Below the pieces are notes generated by a model. It did no database searches. It saw only the letters and a list, made by a program, of their open reading frames with translations, and had not been told where the DNA came from. Shown here piece after piece: positions 51,794 through 60,656 of a stretch of 64,000 nt of DNA. Made by a program: the position numbers and the translations under genes. This DNA is from Neoluteolibacter marinus (GTDB lineage: Bacteria; Verrucomicrobiota; Verrucomicrobiia; Verrucomicrobiales; Akkermansiaceae), in the NCBI RefSeq assembly GCF_014904755.1, contig NZ_JACZFQ010000107.1, positions 22,694-86,693 on the forward strand, written 5' to 3'. Each line of letters opens with the position of its first letter. Positions within the stretch are counted from its first letter, which is position 1.

Positions 51794-53029
51794 ATGAAAA
51801 GCTTACAACTGGGCCTATGGGGGATCACTCTCGCTTGCGCGGTCGGATGCACCGATTACGCCTCCTCATGGAAATTCGACAACCCGACGGTCCGTAGAAT
51901 CCAAGAGAAGGAAACCGTCCGGCATATCACCGACGACAACCAGAAGACCCGCATCAAGGAATATATCGGGAAGCGGGTGAGGATCGTCTTCTCCGAAGGA
52001 GGCACCGAACTTCCGGACGAGATCCACACAGCCGGTCGAGCGGCCGCATTGACGCAGGACGGATATTTCATTACTGCATACCACGTAGTTCAGGACCGTG
52101 CCTTCTACATCGAGCAAACGAATATGATCCGGAGGCCACCATCTCGAGGCTTCAAGACTTCGGAAATCTCGAGGTATTTTTCGAGCAGCCGTCATCGAGG
52201 ACGACTTGTCTGGAGCAATCCGGATGCTGATCTTGCAATCTTGAAGTTCCCTATAGAAGGCCACCCATACTTCAACCTCCTTGAGGCAAACCCCACCAAG
52301 GAACAGATTGTGTTTTCGGCGGATGACGAGGGTTACGGGTCTTCTCCTGCCGACAAGCGCGGGGAGGTCCGTCGTGAGAATCTCGTGGGGAATGGAGTCT
52401 TCTTCGCCGCCGGTAGTGTCTTGGATGGTCCCGACAAGTTCCTTCCAGCGACAGCATCCACATTTTCGACTTCACTCGTGGCACGCCGCGGCATGAGCGG
52501 AGCTCCCTTGGTAACAGCCGACTTCAAACTGTGCGGGGTGCTATCGAGGATGGAGGGATTCGGACGATTCCAGAGTCTCAGGACAGTTGCAGCGACGATT
52601 GATCCAAGCCTGATCGAAGATTTGGTGGCCGATGATCGGGATCAACAAACAAGGCAACGCTCGAACAAGATGGAAGATTCAGAAGTATCAATCCCTCTCG
52701 AGTGGCGTCCGATGATTCGTGACATCGTCAAGGCCTTCACAAAGGGTGACTACCGTCTATCCGTTCCCGTCCCGGGGGTGCTCCCAATCGATCCGGGGAC
52801 ATCGGCGCAGATCCAGGAATACATTGAAGAATACAGCGAAGAGCTGATCGAATTGCCGGACGAAACGTGGGAGACCTCCGTGGCGCAGTATCAAGGATCG
52901 AAAAGATGGGAGTTTCTCGTCGATCTGTGGACCGCGGAGTCCGGAAGCAGCGACATGGTATTACACGGCGAGGTGGAGGAGGGAGCGAATGGCCCAACCC
53001 TCAAGGTGGGATTGGTCTACGTTCCTTGA
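51794..53029 (+). CDS. Lipoprotein trypsin-like serine protease with extra C-terminal domain
   Basis: A 411-residue protein. ATG 51794 places a lipoprotein signal at the start (lipobox AVGC, Cys19). The protease domain (about 55-285) has the triad His97 in ITAYHVV, Asp146 in NPDADLAIL and Ser235 in RRGMSGAPLV, as in DegP/HtrA-like and other S1 proteases. After a linker (DRDQQTRQRSNKMED) comes a C-terminal domain of about 110 residues with WRPMIRDIVKAFTKGDY, YIEEYSEELIELPDETW and VDLWTAESGSSDMVLH. I associate that domain with small stand-alone, immunity-like proteins (DUF7668-like); this link is tentative. AT-richer than its neighbours. Confidence 0.75.
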   Translation: MKSLQLGLWGITLACAVGCTDYASSWKFDNPTVRRIQEKETVRHITDDNQKTRIKEYIGKRVRIVFSEGGTELPDEIHTAGRAAALTQDGYFITAYHVVQDRAFYIEQTNMIRRPPSRGFKTSEISRYFSSSRHRGRLVWSNPDADLAILKFPIEGHPYFNLLEANPTKEQIVFSADDEGYGSSPADKRGEVRRENLVGNGVFFAAGSVLDGPDKFLPATASTFSTSLVARRGMSGAPLVTADFKLCGVLSRMEGFGRFQSLRTVAATIDPSLIEDLVADDRDQQTRQRSNKMEDSEVSIPLEWRPMIRDIVKAFTKGDYRLSVPVPGVLPIDPGTSAQIQEYIEEYSEELIELPDETWETSVAQYQGSKRWEFLVDLWTAESGSSDMVLHGEVEEGANGPTLKVGLVYVP

Positions 53030-53184
53030 TCTTGGGAGGCGTAAACAATCGGTTCAGTCCGGCTGCTTCTCCTTCATCCCGAACGGCGGCAAACGGTAGT
53101 GGCGCCCTCCGGTAAATCGGACCGATTCCTGACCTTCTTCTTTTCTCTCCCCTCGCGGCCGATCCGACCCGCGCTCCAGCCCCC

Positions 53185-53784
53185 TTACTCCCCTTCCACC
53201 TTCGCGGCCTGGTCGCCCATCACGCGCAGGAGCTCGAGCCGGCCGTCACCGGTCTTTGACGAGCAGGACACGACCGGCCACGACGCGCCATCGGTGAAAT
53301 TGCCCAGGAAGGCCGCGATGTTCTTCTTCATCGGCCCGGCTTTCATCTTGTCCGCCTTGGTGAACACCAGCCGGAACGGCACGCCGCTCTCCAATGACCA
53401 GGCGACGAAGTCGACGTCGATCGGCTGCGGCGAGTGGCGCGAGTCGATCAGGACGAACACCTGCCGCAGGTTCTCCCGACCCAGCAGGTAGTCGGTGATC
53501 ATCCGCTGGAACTTGAAGCGGTCCTGCTTCGAGCCCGCCGCGTAGCCGTAGCCGGGCAGGTCGACGATGTTCCAGACGTCGTTGATCGTGAAAAAGTTGA
53601 TCAGCTTGGTCTTGCCCGCGGTGGCGGACACCTTCGCCAGGTCCTTCTTGCGGGCGAGCATGTTCAGCAAGGACGACTTGCCGACGTTCGAGCGGCCGAT
53701 GAAGGCGAACTCCGGCAGCTCGGCAGGCGGGCACGATTCCAGGCTGGTGGCGCTGGCGAGGAAGCGGGCGGAGCGGATGTTCAT
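53185..53784 (-). CDS. engB: Ribosome biogenesis GTP-binding protein EngB/YsxC
   Basis: A 199-residue GTPase needed for 50S ribosome assembly. ATG 53784 is chosen since the family starts near NIRSARFLASA. G1 is GRSNVGKS at 30-37, G2 lies in SATAGKTKLINFF, G3 is DLPGYGYA, G4 is FTKADKM and G5 is SSKTG. The order and length match the family. It is 49 bp downstream of the RND permease stop on the same strand, probably an independent unit. Confidence 0.93.
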   Translation of the reverse strand: MNIRSARFLASATSLESCPPAELPEFAFIGRSNVGKSSLLNMLARKKDLAKVSATAGKTKLINFFTINDVWNIVDLPGYGYAAGSKQDRFKFQRMITDYLLGRENLRQVFVLIDSRHSPQPIDVDFVAWSLESGVPFRLVFTKADKMKAGPMKKNIAAFLGNFTDGASWPVVSCSSKTGDGRLELLRVMGDQAAKVEGE

Positions 53785-53833
53785 GCGCGGAGTCTGGTCG
53801 ATCTCCGCCCGATTCCGAACCCAAATCCGCGCC

Positions 53834-56800
53834 TCATTCGCGAACCGCGGCATCGCCGCGCCTCAGCCCCTTCCACGCCTCGAGCGAGCGCCGGAAGCGG
53901 ACGCGGAAATCGTGCGAGATGAGGATCAGCATCGGCAGCAGCACCAGGGTGATAACCGTGGCAAAAACCACGCCGAAACCCACGGAGACGGCCATCGGTT
54001 TCAGGAACTGCGCCTGCACCGCCGTTTCGGCAAGCAAAGGCACCAGTCCCACGAAGGTGGTCAGCGTCGTCAGCAGGATCGCACGGAAGCGCTGGCCGCC
54101 GGCATCGTGCAGCGCATCCGCCAGCGGCAGCCCCTCCGCCCGCAACTCGTCGACACGGTGGACCAGGACGAGCGAGTCATTGACGACGATGCCGCTCAGC
54201 GCGAGCAGGCCGAAGACCGACAGGATGCTCACCGGCAGGCCGAAGAGGAAATGCCCTAACAGCGCCCCGATGATCCCGAACGGAATCACCGACATGATCG
54301 CGAGCGGCTTGGTGTAGGACTTCAGCGGGATGGCCAGCAGGATGTAGATCGAGATCAGCGAAATGCCGAAGCCCTTGAGCAGCGAGCTGATCGAGCGGGC
54401 GCGCTGCTCCGCCTCGCCCAGCAGGGCGATGTTCACCCCCGGATGCTGGGCGCGGAAGGCCGGGAAATAGTCGTCCGAAAGTCGCGACAGGATCTCCTCC
54501 CCGGAGGTGACCGACTTGTCGACGTTCGCCTGGACATTGACGGTCCGGTTGGAGTCGGCGCGCTGGATGGAGGCGAGGCCCGAGCTGTAGTCCGTGTCGG
54601 CGACCACCGAGAACGGCACCGCGGTGCCGTCGGCGGCGCGGATCCGCATGTCGCGCAAGGTTTCCAGTTTGCCGCGTTCCTCGATCGGGTAGCGGACCAT
54701 GACCTTCACCTCGTCGCGGCCGCGCTGCACGCGCTGCGCCTCGCGGCCGTAGAAGGCATCGCGGACGTTGAGCGCGAGGTCGCGGCGGGTGAACCCGGCG
54801 GCCTCCCCTTCCGGCGTGATGGCGATTCGGATCTCCGGTTTGCCCGAGTCGAAGGTGTCCTTGACGTCGTTGGTGCCGGGAAAGGTGGCCACCTTCGCCT
54901 TCAGGTCGTCGGCGGCGATGCGCAGCGCCTCGAGGTCCGGGCTTTCGAGCTGGATGTCGAAGTCCGGCCGGTTGCGGCCGCCGGCGGTCCCGGTGAACAC
55001 CAGCGCACGCGCTCCCGCGACCGGCCCGACCTTTTCACGCCAGCGCCGGACGACGTCGCCAGTGCTGGTGACGCGGGACTCGGACGGGGTGAGCTCGGCC
55101 GCGATCGCCGCCTTGGTATTGGTGCTGGCCGCGATCTGGTGGTGGACCAGGATCTTGTCGCCGGATTCCGCCTCCAGCTCCCGGGCCGCCTCGACCAGGC
55201 CCCGGCCGACGCGTTCCGCGGTTTCGTGGAGGTAGTCGACCGGCAGCCCCTGCTCGAGTTCGATGTTCGCCGAGATGTCGTCGCGGAAGATGTCGGGGAA
55301 GAAAACGAAGCGCAGCTTGCCGGCCGGGATCAGCCCGATGACAACAATCAACAGCGCGAGGAAGGCCGCAGCGACGAGGTAGCGGTAGCCCATCAGCCAG
55401 CGCAGCACCGGCAGGTAGAAGCGGCGGACAAAGCGCTGCAAGCCGGCCGCCACCGCATCCTGGAAGGCATAGAGCGCACGGGAGAAAATGTTGCGCCCGC
55501 GGCGGTGGACGTCGATGTGGGCGAGATGGGACGGCAGGATCAGCTTCGACTCGATGAGCGAAAAGATCAGCGCCAGGATCACCACCACCGCCGTCTGGCC
55601 GAGCACGCTGCCGAGCCGCCCGGAGATCTGGGTGAGCGGCAGGAAGGCGGCGATCGTCGTCACCACGCCGAAGAAGGCGGGGACGATGACCTTGGCCACC
55701 CCGCGCACCGTGGACCGCAGCTCGGCGTCCGCCGCCTCGGGATGCTTCTGCTCCTCCTTGGCCGAAAAGACGCTCTCGCCGATGACGATGGCATCGTCGA
55801 CCAGGATGCCGAGGACGATGATGAACGCGAAGGAGGTAAGCTGGTTGATCGACAGCCCGATGCCCGGCACCGGGAACAGCATGATCGCACCGGCGATCGA
55901 GAACGGAATGCCCACCGCGACCCAGAAAGCGAGTCGGAGGTTGAGGAACAGGGCCAGCGACACGATGACGAGCAAGGTCCCGAAGAGACCGTTCGAGGTC
56001 AGCAACTCCAGGCGGCCGCGGATCGGTTTTGATCCGTCGTTCCAGTGCGTCACGGTGACCCCGTCCGGCAGCGGATGCTCCACCGGGTAGCGCTCGGCCA
56101 GGGCGCGGGCGGCGACGCTGGCGTCAATGACGTCGTCGTTGCCCTCGGTGGCGACCTGCAAGGCGACGGACGGTTCGCCGTCGAAGCGACCGAGGATCTC
56201 CTGGTCGACGAAGGCGTCGCGGATCTCGGCGACATCGCGGAGGAAAATGCGGGTGCCATCGGCAGCGGTGCGCACCGGGATCGCGCCGAACTCGGCCAGC
56301 CGGTAGGCCTGGTTGCGGGAGCGCAGGGTGATCTCCCCGCCTTCGCTGCGGACCACGCCGCCCGCGAGGTCGATCGAGTTGTTGGAAACCGCGTCCGCGA
56401 CTTCGCCGAAGGTCAGGCCGAAGGCCCGCAGCTTGCTCTCCGAGACTTCCACGGAGATCTCGTAGTTCCGCGCGTTGTAGGTGTCGACGAGGCTCACCTC
56501 GCGGAGCTTGAGCAGTTCGTCGCGAAGGTTACGGGCGGTCTCCTTGAGCACCGCTTCGGACGCACTGCCGTGGACCTCGATCCACATCACCGGGTTGCGG
56601 CGCTTGTTTTCCCGGATGATCGGGTTCTCCACCTGGACCGGGAAGCTGGGAATGGCATCGACCTTGATCTTCACGTCGTCCAACAGCTTCTGGACGGGGT
56701 ACTTTTCGATCGCCTCGACGGTGATGGTGGCCCCGTTGTCGCGGGACTCGCTGCGCACGTGGTCGATGCCCTGGACCCCCTGCAGGGCCTCCTCGATCTT

Positions 56801-57025
56801 GATCGTGACGCCGCGTTCGACGTCCTCCGGGGTGCCGCCGAGGAAGGGAACCTCGATCGTCACGCTTTCCGCGTCGAAGGCAGGGAAGGCCTCCTTGCGG
56901 ATGTTCATCGCGGTGTAAATGCCCGCCGCGAGGATGGTGAGCAGCAGTACGTTGGCCACCACCGGATTGCCGGCGAACCACGCGATGAACGGATGGTCGC
57001 GGATGGGATCGTCGCGCTCGCTCAT
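53834..57025 (-). CDS. RND family efflux transporter permease (AcrB-like)
   Basis: A 1063-residue inner-membrane proton-driven pump with 12 TM helices. It has the standard repeat layout: TM1 (NPVVANVLLLTILAAG), a large periplasmic loop, TM2-6, then TM7-12. Typical are VTIEVPFLGGTPEDVERGV, ARNYEISVEVSESKLRAFG and the TM4 region ILVDDAIVIGE, which holds the Asp pair of the proton relay. It lies last in a four-gene unit: regulator, outer-membrane channel, adaptor, permease. The start overlaps the adaptor's stop by 4 bp. Its substrate is unknown; the CecR-like regulator favours small organic drugs. Confidence 0.92.
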   Translation of the reverse strand: MSERDDPIRDHPFIAWFAGNPVVANVLLLTILAAGIYTAMNIRKEAFPAFDAESVTIEVPFLGGTPEDVERGVTIKIEEALQGVQGIDHVRSESRDNGATITVEAIEKYPVQKLLDDVKIKVDAIPSFPVQVENPIIRENKRRNPVMWIEVHGSASEAVLKETARNLRDELLKLREVSLVDTYNARNYEISVEVSESKLRAFGLTFGEVADAVSNNSIDLAGGVVRSEGGEITLRSRNQAYRLAEFGAIPVRTAADGTRIFLRDVAEIRDAFVDQEILGRFDGEPSVALQVATEGNDDVIDASVAARALAERYPVEHPLPDGVTVTHWNDGSKPIRGRLELLTSNGLFGTLLVIVSLALFLNLRLAFWVAVGIPFSIAGAIMLFPVPGIGLSINQLTSFAFIIVLGILVDDAIVIGESVFSAKEEQKHPEAADAELRSTVRGVAKVIVPAFFGVVTTIAAFLPLTQISGRLGSVLGQTAVVVILALIFSLIESKLILPSHLAHIDVHRRGRNIFSRALYAFQDAVAAGLQRFVRRFYLPVLRWLMGYRYLVAAAFLALLIVVIGLIPAGKLRFVFFPDIFRDDISANIELEQGLPVDYLHETAERVGRGLVEAARELEAESGDKILVHHQIAASTNTKAAIAAELTPSESRVTSTGDVVRRWREKVGPVAGARALVFTGTAGGRNRPDFDIQLESPDLEALRIAADDLKAKVATFPGTNDVKDTFDSGKPEIRIAITPEGEAAGFTRRDLALNVRDAFYGREAQRVQRGRDEVKVMVRYPIEERGKLETLRDMRIRAADGTAVPFSVVADTDYSSGLASIQRADSNRTVNVQANVDKSVTSGEEILSRLSDDYFPAFRAQHPGVNIALLGEAEQRARSISSLLKGFGISLISIYILLAIPLKSYTKPLAIMSVIPFGIIGALLGHFLFGLPVSILSVFGLLALSGIVVNDSLVLVHRVDELRAEGLPLADALHDAGGQRFRAILLTTLTTFVGLVPLLAETAVQAQFLKPMAVSVGFGVVFATVITLVLLPMLILISHDFRVRFRRSLEAWKGLRRGDAAVRE

Positions 57026-58209
57026 GGCTTGCCGGTGGCGGGGCTTTCCTCATCGACAATGACGTCCCCGCCATCGCGGAAACTGGCCAACGGCCTGACC
57101 ACCACCCGCAGCGGCGGAGCAGCGGCCGGATCGACCAGACGGGCGAGGAAGCTGCCGTCGGCGCTGAAAAGGCGCTCGACCTGCTGGCGCCTCAGCTTGC
57201 CGGAGGCATCGACGATCCACACATGATCGTCCTCGACCAGGGCCGTGTCGGGCAGCCGGTGAACCCCGGGAAGCGTCGCGCCGGCCAACTCCGCGGTGAC
57301 GAAGGTGCCCACCGGCAGGAAGCCCTCGCCGCTGTCGAAGGGCCGCGGCACCTCGGCGATCACATACAGGACCTGGTTGCGCTCATCCATCGCCGCCTCG
57401 GTCCGCGTGATCGTGGCGCGCCACTCCCCGCCCGGACGCGCGGGACTTTTCAAGACCGCGCTGAGCGGCGGGCCGGACCCATCGACGAAGGCCAGCGGAA
57501 GATCGAGCCGGGCGGCCTGCTCCGGGGTGATCGGCAGCCGGACCTCGACCTTTTCGCGGGAAATCAAGGTTCCGAGGGAAGCCCCGGCCGCCACGACGTT
57601 GCCGGGGCTGACGTCACGGCTCTCCACAATCGCATCGAAGGGCGCGCGGATCCCGGTGCGCTCCAGGTCCAGCCGCGCCTGGCCGGCCGCGGACTCGGCG
57701 GCCTCGAGCGCGGCCCGGGCCGCCTTGAGTTGCGGAACCCTCAGGGTGAAGGCGGGCGCCGCGTCGATCTCGCGCCCCGATGCCAGCCAGTCTTCACGGG
57801 CGATGGCCGAGCGTGCTTCCTCGTCGGCCAGCGCCTGCTCCGCGGCGGAGACGGCGGCCTCGCGCTCGGACAGGGCGGCGCGGAAATCGGCGTCCTCGAT
57901 CTTTGCTAACACGTCACCGGCAGCAACCGCCCGCCCGGCCTCGAAGTTCCCCGCCACCGACTCGACCTTCCCGCCGACCTGACCCGAAACCGTCGTCGCG
58001 TAGTAGGCGCGGACATTGCCGAAACTGGAAACGGTCGGCACCGCGTCCTCCGGCTTGGAGACGATGACCGTGACGTGAGGCACGGCGACGGGGGGAACGC
58101 GGGGCGGCGGATCCTTGCGCGCCTTCACCAGGGCCTGGATGCCGGCAAAGGCCAGCACCACGACCAGCGGTGCGAAGAGAAGGTTGAAGGCTTTTTTACC
58201 GGCAGTCAT
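57022..58209 (-). CDS. RND efflux periplasmic adaptor subunit (membrane fusion protein)
   Basis: A 395-residue HlyD/AcrA-type adaptor. The N-terminus is a membrane anchor (AFNLLFAPLVVVLAFAGIQAL). A barrel-sandwich domain is split by an alpha-hairpin (REAAVSAAEQALADEEARS, LKAARAALEAAESAAGQARL), followed by the lipoyl-like half (GIRAPFDAIVESRDVSPGN) and the beta-barrel domain. It joins the permease to the outer-membrane channel. Between the channel gene (13 bp) and the permease (4-bp overlap), all in one operon. Confidence 0.9.
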   Translation of the reverse strand: MTAGKKAFNLLFAPLVVVLAFAGIQALVKARKDPPPRVPPVAVPHVTVIVSKPEDAVPTVSSFGNVRAYYATTVSGQVGGKVESVAGNFEAGRAVAAGDVLAKIEDADFRAALSEREAAVSAAEQALADEEARSAIAREDWLASGREIDAAPAFTLRVPQLKAARAALEAAESAAGQARLDLERTGIRAPFDAIVESRDVSPGNVVAAGASLGTLISREKVEVRLPITPEQAARLDLPLAFVDGSGPPLSAVLKSPARPGGEWRATITRTEAAMDERNQVLYVIAEVPRPFDSGEGFLPVGTFVTAELAGATLPGVHRLPDTALVEDDHVWIVDASGKLRRQQVERLFSADGSFLARLVDPAAAPPLRVVVRPLASFRDGGDVIVDEESPATGKP

Positions 58210-58221
58210 GAAGGTGAATGG

Positions 58222-59571
58222 TCAGATGCCCTTGCCCAGCGCGAGTGCGAGCGAGACGCGGTTCTGGAGGCGCAGGCGGTGGAGGGTGAGGGTCTGGTCC
58301 TCGGTGGAAAAGACCCGCCGCTGGGCTTCCAGCAAGGTCAGGAAGTCGGAGATGCCGGCCTCGTAGTCGCGGCGGGTCCGGGTCTCGGCGCTGCGGGCGG
58401 CTTCGAGCGCCTCCAGCCGCGCTTGCTCCTGCGCCCGGAGCAGCCGCTCGCTGCCGAGGGCATCCTCGACCTCCTTGAGGGCGCCGAGGACGATCGACTG
58501 GTAGTTCGCCAGCGCCTGCTCGGCGCGCTTGCCGGCCGCTCCGATCTCGGCCCGCCGTTCGCCGCCGTCGAAGATCGGCGCGGACAGGGACGCGAGCAGC
58601 GACCACGAGTCGAACGCGGAATGGCCGAGGTCGGACAGCAGGTTGCTACTACGTCCACCCGAGGCGGTCAGCGGGAACGACGGGAACAGGTCGGCATGGG
58701 CGACCTTGACCCGCGCGTCGGCGGCGCGCAGGCGCTGGTAGGCGGCATCGATGTCCGGGCGCTGGCGCAGGACATCGGACGGCACCCCGGCGGGCACCGA
58801 CCGCGACAAGGCCGACCAGGAGGAGGCCGAAAGGCGGGCGTCCGGGTAGTCGCCGGCCAGCAGGCGCACGGTGCGGGCTGCACGGTCGCGGTCGTCCTCC
58901 AGCTGGCGGATGTCGGCACGGCCGTTCTCGAGGTCGGTGCGGGCGAGTTCGACATCGCCGAGCCGCGCGGTGCCGAGTTCAAAGCGCCGCGCCACCAGGT
59001 TGCGGGTGTTCTCGAAACTCGCCACCCGGCGCTGACCGAGCGCCAGCCGTTTCTCGGCCGAAACCAGGTCGAACCACGCCTGCATGGTCTGGGCGGCGAG
59101 CGACTGGCGGGCGCTTTCGTAGTCGGCGGCGGCCGCCGCCTGGTCGGCGGCGCTGGCCTGCACCCCGGCGCGGATGCGGCCCCAGACGTCGAGCTCCCAG
59201 CGGGCATCCAGCGCCAGCCGGTAGCTGGCCGACTCGCCGGTCGCCGGAACGCTCGAGCGGCCGGCCGAGGCATTGGCATCGAGCGCCGGATAGAGCGCGG
59301 AGGCGGTTTTTCGGGTGTTGTAGCCGGCCTCCTCCAGCCGGGCCAGGGCACCCTTCAGATCCGGGTTGTTGGCCAGGGCGCGGCGGACTGTCGCTTTGAG
59401 CCGGGCATCATCGAACAAGCCTAACAAGGAATCCGCGACCCGCGGCACCGGGGCGGCGGACGCGTCGTAGCGGGCGGGGATTTCCAGCGACGCCGCAGCT
59501 CCCGGCGCGAGGCTGCCGGGAGCGCCACAGGAGGCCAGCAGCAGGCCGGTGAGAAGAACGGTCGATCTCAT
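58222..59571 (-). CDS. Outer-membrane efflux lipoprotein (TolC/NodT family)
   Basis: A 449-residue channel protein. The signal ends in the lipobox LLASC with Cys15, as in NodT/OprM-type lipoprotein channels. Two TolC-like repeats of alpha-helices with beta-strands follow (NPDLKGALARLEEAGYN, YRLALDARWELDVWGR, LRQRPDIDAAYQRLRAADA). It forms the trimeric exit duct for the adaptor and permease encoded downstream. Its start overlaps the regulator's stop by 4 bp (59568-59571), so the regulator is co-translated. Confidence 0.9.
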   Translation of the reverse strand: MRSTVLLTGLLLASCGAPGSLAPGAAASLEIPARYDASAAPVPRVADSLLGLFDDARLKATVRRALANNPDLKGALARLEEAGYNTRKTASALYPALDANASAGRSSVPATGESASYRLALDARWELDVWGRIRAGVQASAADQAAAAADYESARQSLAAQTMQAWFDLVSAEKRLALGQRRVASFENTRNLVARRFELGTARLGDVELARTDLENGRADIRQLEDDRDRAARTVRLLAGDYPDARLSASSWSALSRSVPAGVPSDVLRQRPDIDAAYQRLRAADARVKVAHADLFPSFPLTASGGRSSNLLSDLGHSAFDSWSLLASLSAPIFDGGERRAEIGAAGKRAEQALANYQSIVLGALKEVEDALGSERLLRAQEQARLEALEAARSAETRTRRDYEAGISDFLTLLEAQRRVFSTEDQTLTLHRLRLQNRVSLALALGKGI

Positions 59572-60191
59572 GCGGAAGCCGGTGCGAGGGTCGAGAGCCC
59601 GGCGAGCGCAAAGGCGTGCTGGCGGTCGATGTATTGCTTCAAGCGTGCCGGCTGGGGTGCCTCCGGGAAGAGGTAGGACCTCACCCGCCGGGCCACGCCG
59701 GGGAACACGCAGAGGCCGATCACGTCCATCTTGGCCAGCAGCAGCAGCTCCCTGGCGCGGGTGCCGAGGAGGCTGGAGAGGATCGACTCCAGGGTGTCCC
59801 CTTCCAGCCGCGCGATCTCCGAATGGATCAGCTCGTCGGGCGCCGACTCGCGGGTGCCCTGGTGGATCATGATCCGGTTGAAATCGCCGGCCGGGCCCTC
59901 GTCGAAGCCGCGCCGGATCAGCGCGGCCATGAAGGCGTGGAGCCGGAGCTCCGGTGCCGCGTCCGGGGCGAGGTTGCCGTGGATCGGATAGATCTCGTTG
60001 GCCCGCTGGAAGGCCTCGCGCAGGACCAGCCGGAACAGCGACTCCTTCGAGCCGAAATGGTAGTTCACCGACGCGATGTTCGCGCCGGCGGCATCGCAGA
60101 CTTCGGCGACGGTGGCGTCCCGGTAGCCCTTGCCGGCAAAGATGCCGATGGCTGCATTCAGCAGCCGGTCATGGGTGGTGTCGCCGGACAT
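59568..60191 (-). CDS. TetR family regulator (CecR-like) of the efflux operon
   Basis: A 207-residue repressor. The N-terminal helix-turn-helix is clear: RLLNAAIGIFAGKGYRDATV, then EVCDAAGANIASVNYHFGSK. The C-terminal ligand domain shows IYPIHGNLAPDA and PGVARRVRSYLFPEA, like the DUF1956 family of CecR. In E. coli CecR sits with an RND/ABC-type efflux set. Being the first gene of the operon it probably represses itself and the three pump genes. A likely operator lies 30-62 bp upstream of its ATG. Confidence 0.88.
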   Translation of the reverse strand: MSGDTTHDRLLNAAIGIFAGKGYRDATVAEVCDAAGANIASVNYHFGSKESLFRLVLREAFQRANEIYPIHGNLAPDAAPELRLHAFMAALIRRGFDEGPAGDFNRIMIHQGTRESAPDELIHSEIARLEGDTLESILSSLLGTRARELLLLAKMDVIGLCVFPGVARRVRSYLFPEAPQPARLKQYIDRQHAFALAGLSTLAPASA

Positions 60192-60220
60192 GGAGGGAAA
60201 ACTCCACGAACCGGCACAGG

Positions 60221-60253
60221 TTTCAAATTAAACTTTGAAATGTGCATTTGAAA
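60221..60253. promoter_or_regulatory. Candidate operator for the TetR regulator
   Basis: Three half-sites at a regular 13-bp step: TTTCAAA (60221-60227), TTTGAAA (60234-60240) and TTTGAAA (60247-60253). The first two form an inverted repeat. The block is AT-rich in a GC-rich region and lies just ahead of the regulator's ATG at 60191. Confidence 0.6.
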
Positions 60254-60277
60254 ATCCACCCGGACGGTCGCAGCCGC

Positions 60278-60604
60278 TCAGACCTCCTTCACTTCCATGC
60301 TCAGGCAGTTGTTGCCGACCGAAGCGATGCCGTTGTCGCGGGCGGCTTCGGACGAGTACATCTCGCTGGTGCCGATGATCTGGCCGTTGCTCGCCTTGAG
60401 CACGAAGTAGGGTTCGCCCGCGGCCGAGGTCCGCCGGTCGAAGTTGCCTTCGAGGGTGCCGTGCTTGCGCACCGACTCGATGCCGTTGAGGGCGGAGGCC
60501 TTCTCCTCGTAGCCCTGGCTGGCGAGGATGACCTCGTGATTGGCGGCGTTGAGCGTGAAGGTGAACTTCGCCGCGGACTTCAATTTATAATAACCGGTAG
60601 CCAT
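60278..60604 (-). CDS. YegP-like protein with two DUF1508 repeats
   Basis: A 108-residue small protein made of two tandem YegP units. The first contains FTFTLNAANHEVILASQGYE, EKASALNGIESVRKH; the second FVLKASNGQIIGTSEMYS, SEAARDNGIASVG. Each repeat begins with a strand, then N-x-x-V-I/G-x-S and a short helix with the GI-x-SV motif. The family is common, stable and of unknown role; some relatives are stress linked. It stands alone between the efflux operon and the two-component genes. Confidence 0.9.
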   Translation of the reverse strand: MATGYYKLKSAAKFTFTLNAANHEVILASQGYEEKASALNGIESVRKHGTLEGNFDRRTSAAGEPYFVLKASNGQIIGTSEMYSSEAARDNGIASVGNNCLSMEVKEV

Positions 60605-60656
60605 GGTGTCACATTAAGCCACGGCCTGCGGCGCGGTCCAGCCGCTTCTTGCGCGG

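Noticed and set aside
54443..56032. 529-codon frame antisense to the RND permease
   Set aside because: Shadow frame with biased composition and no motif.
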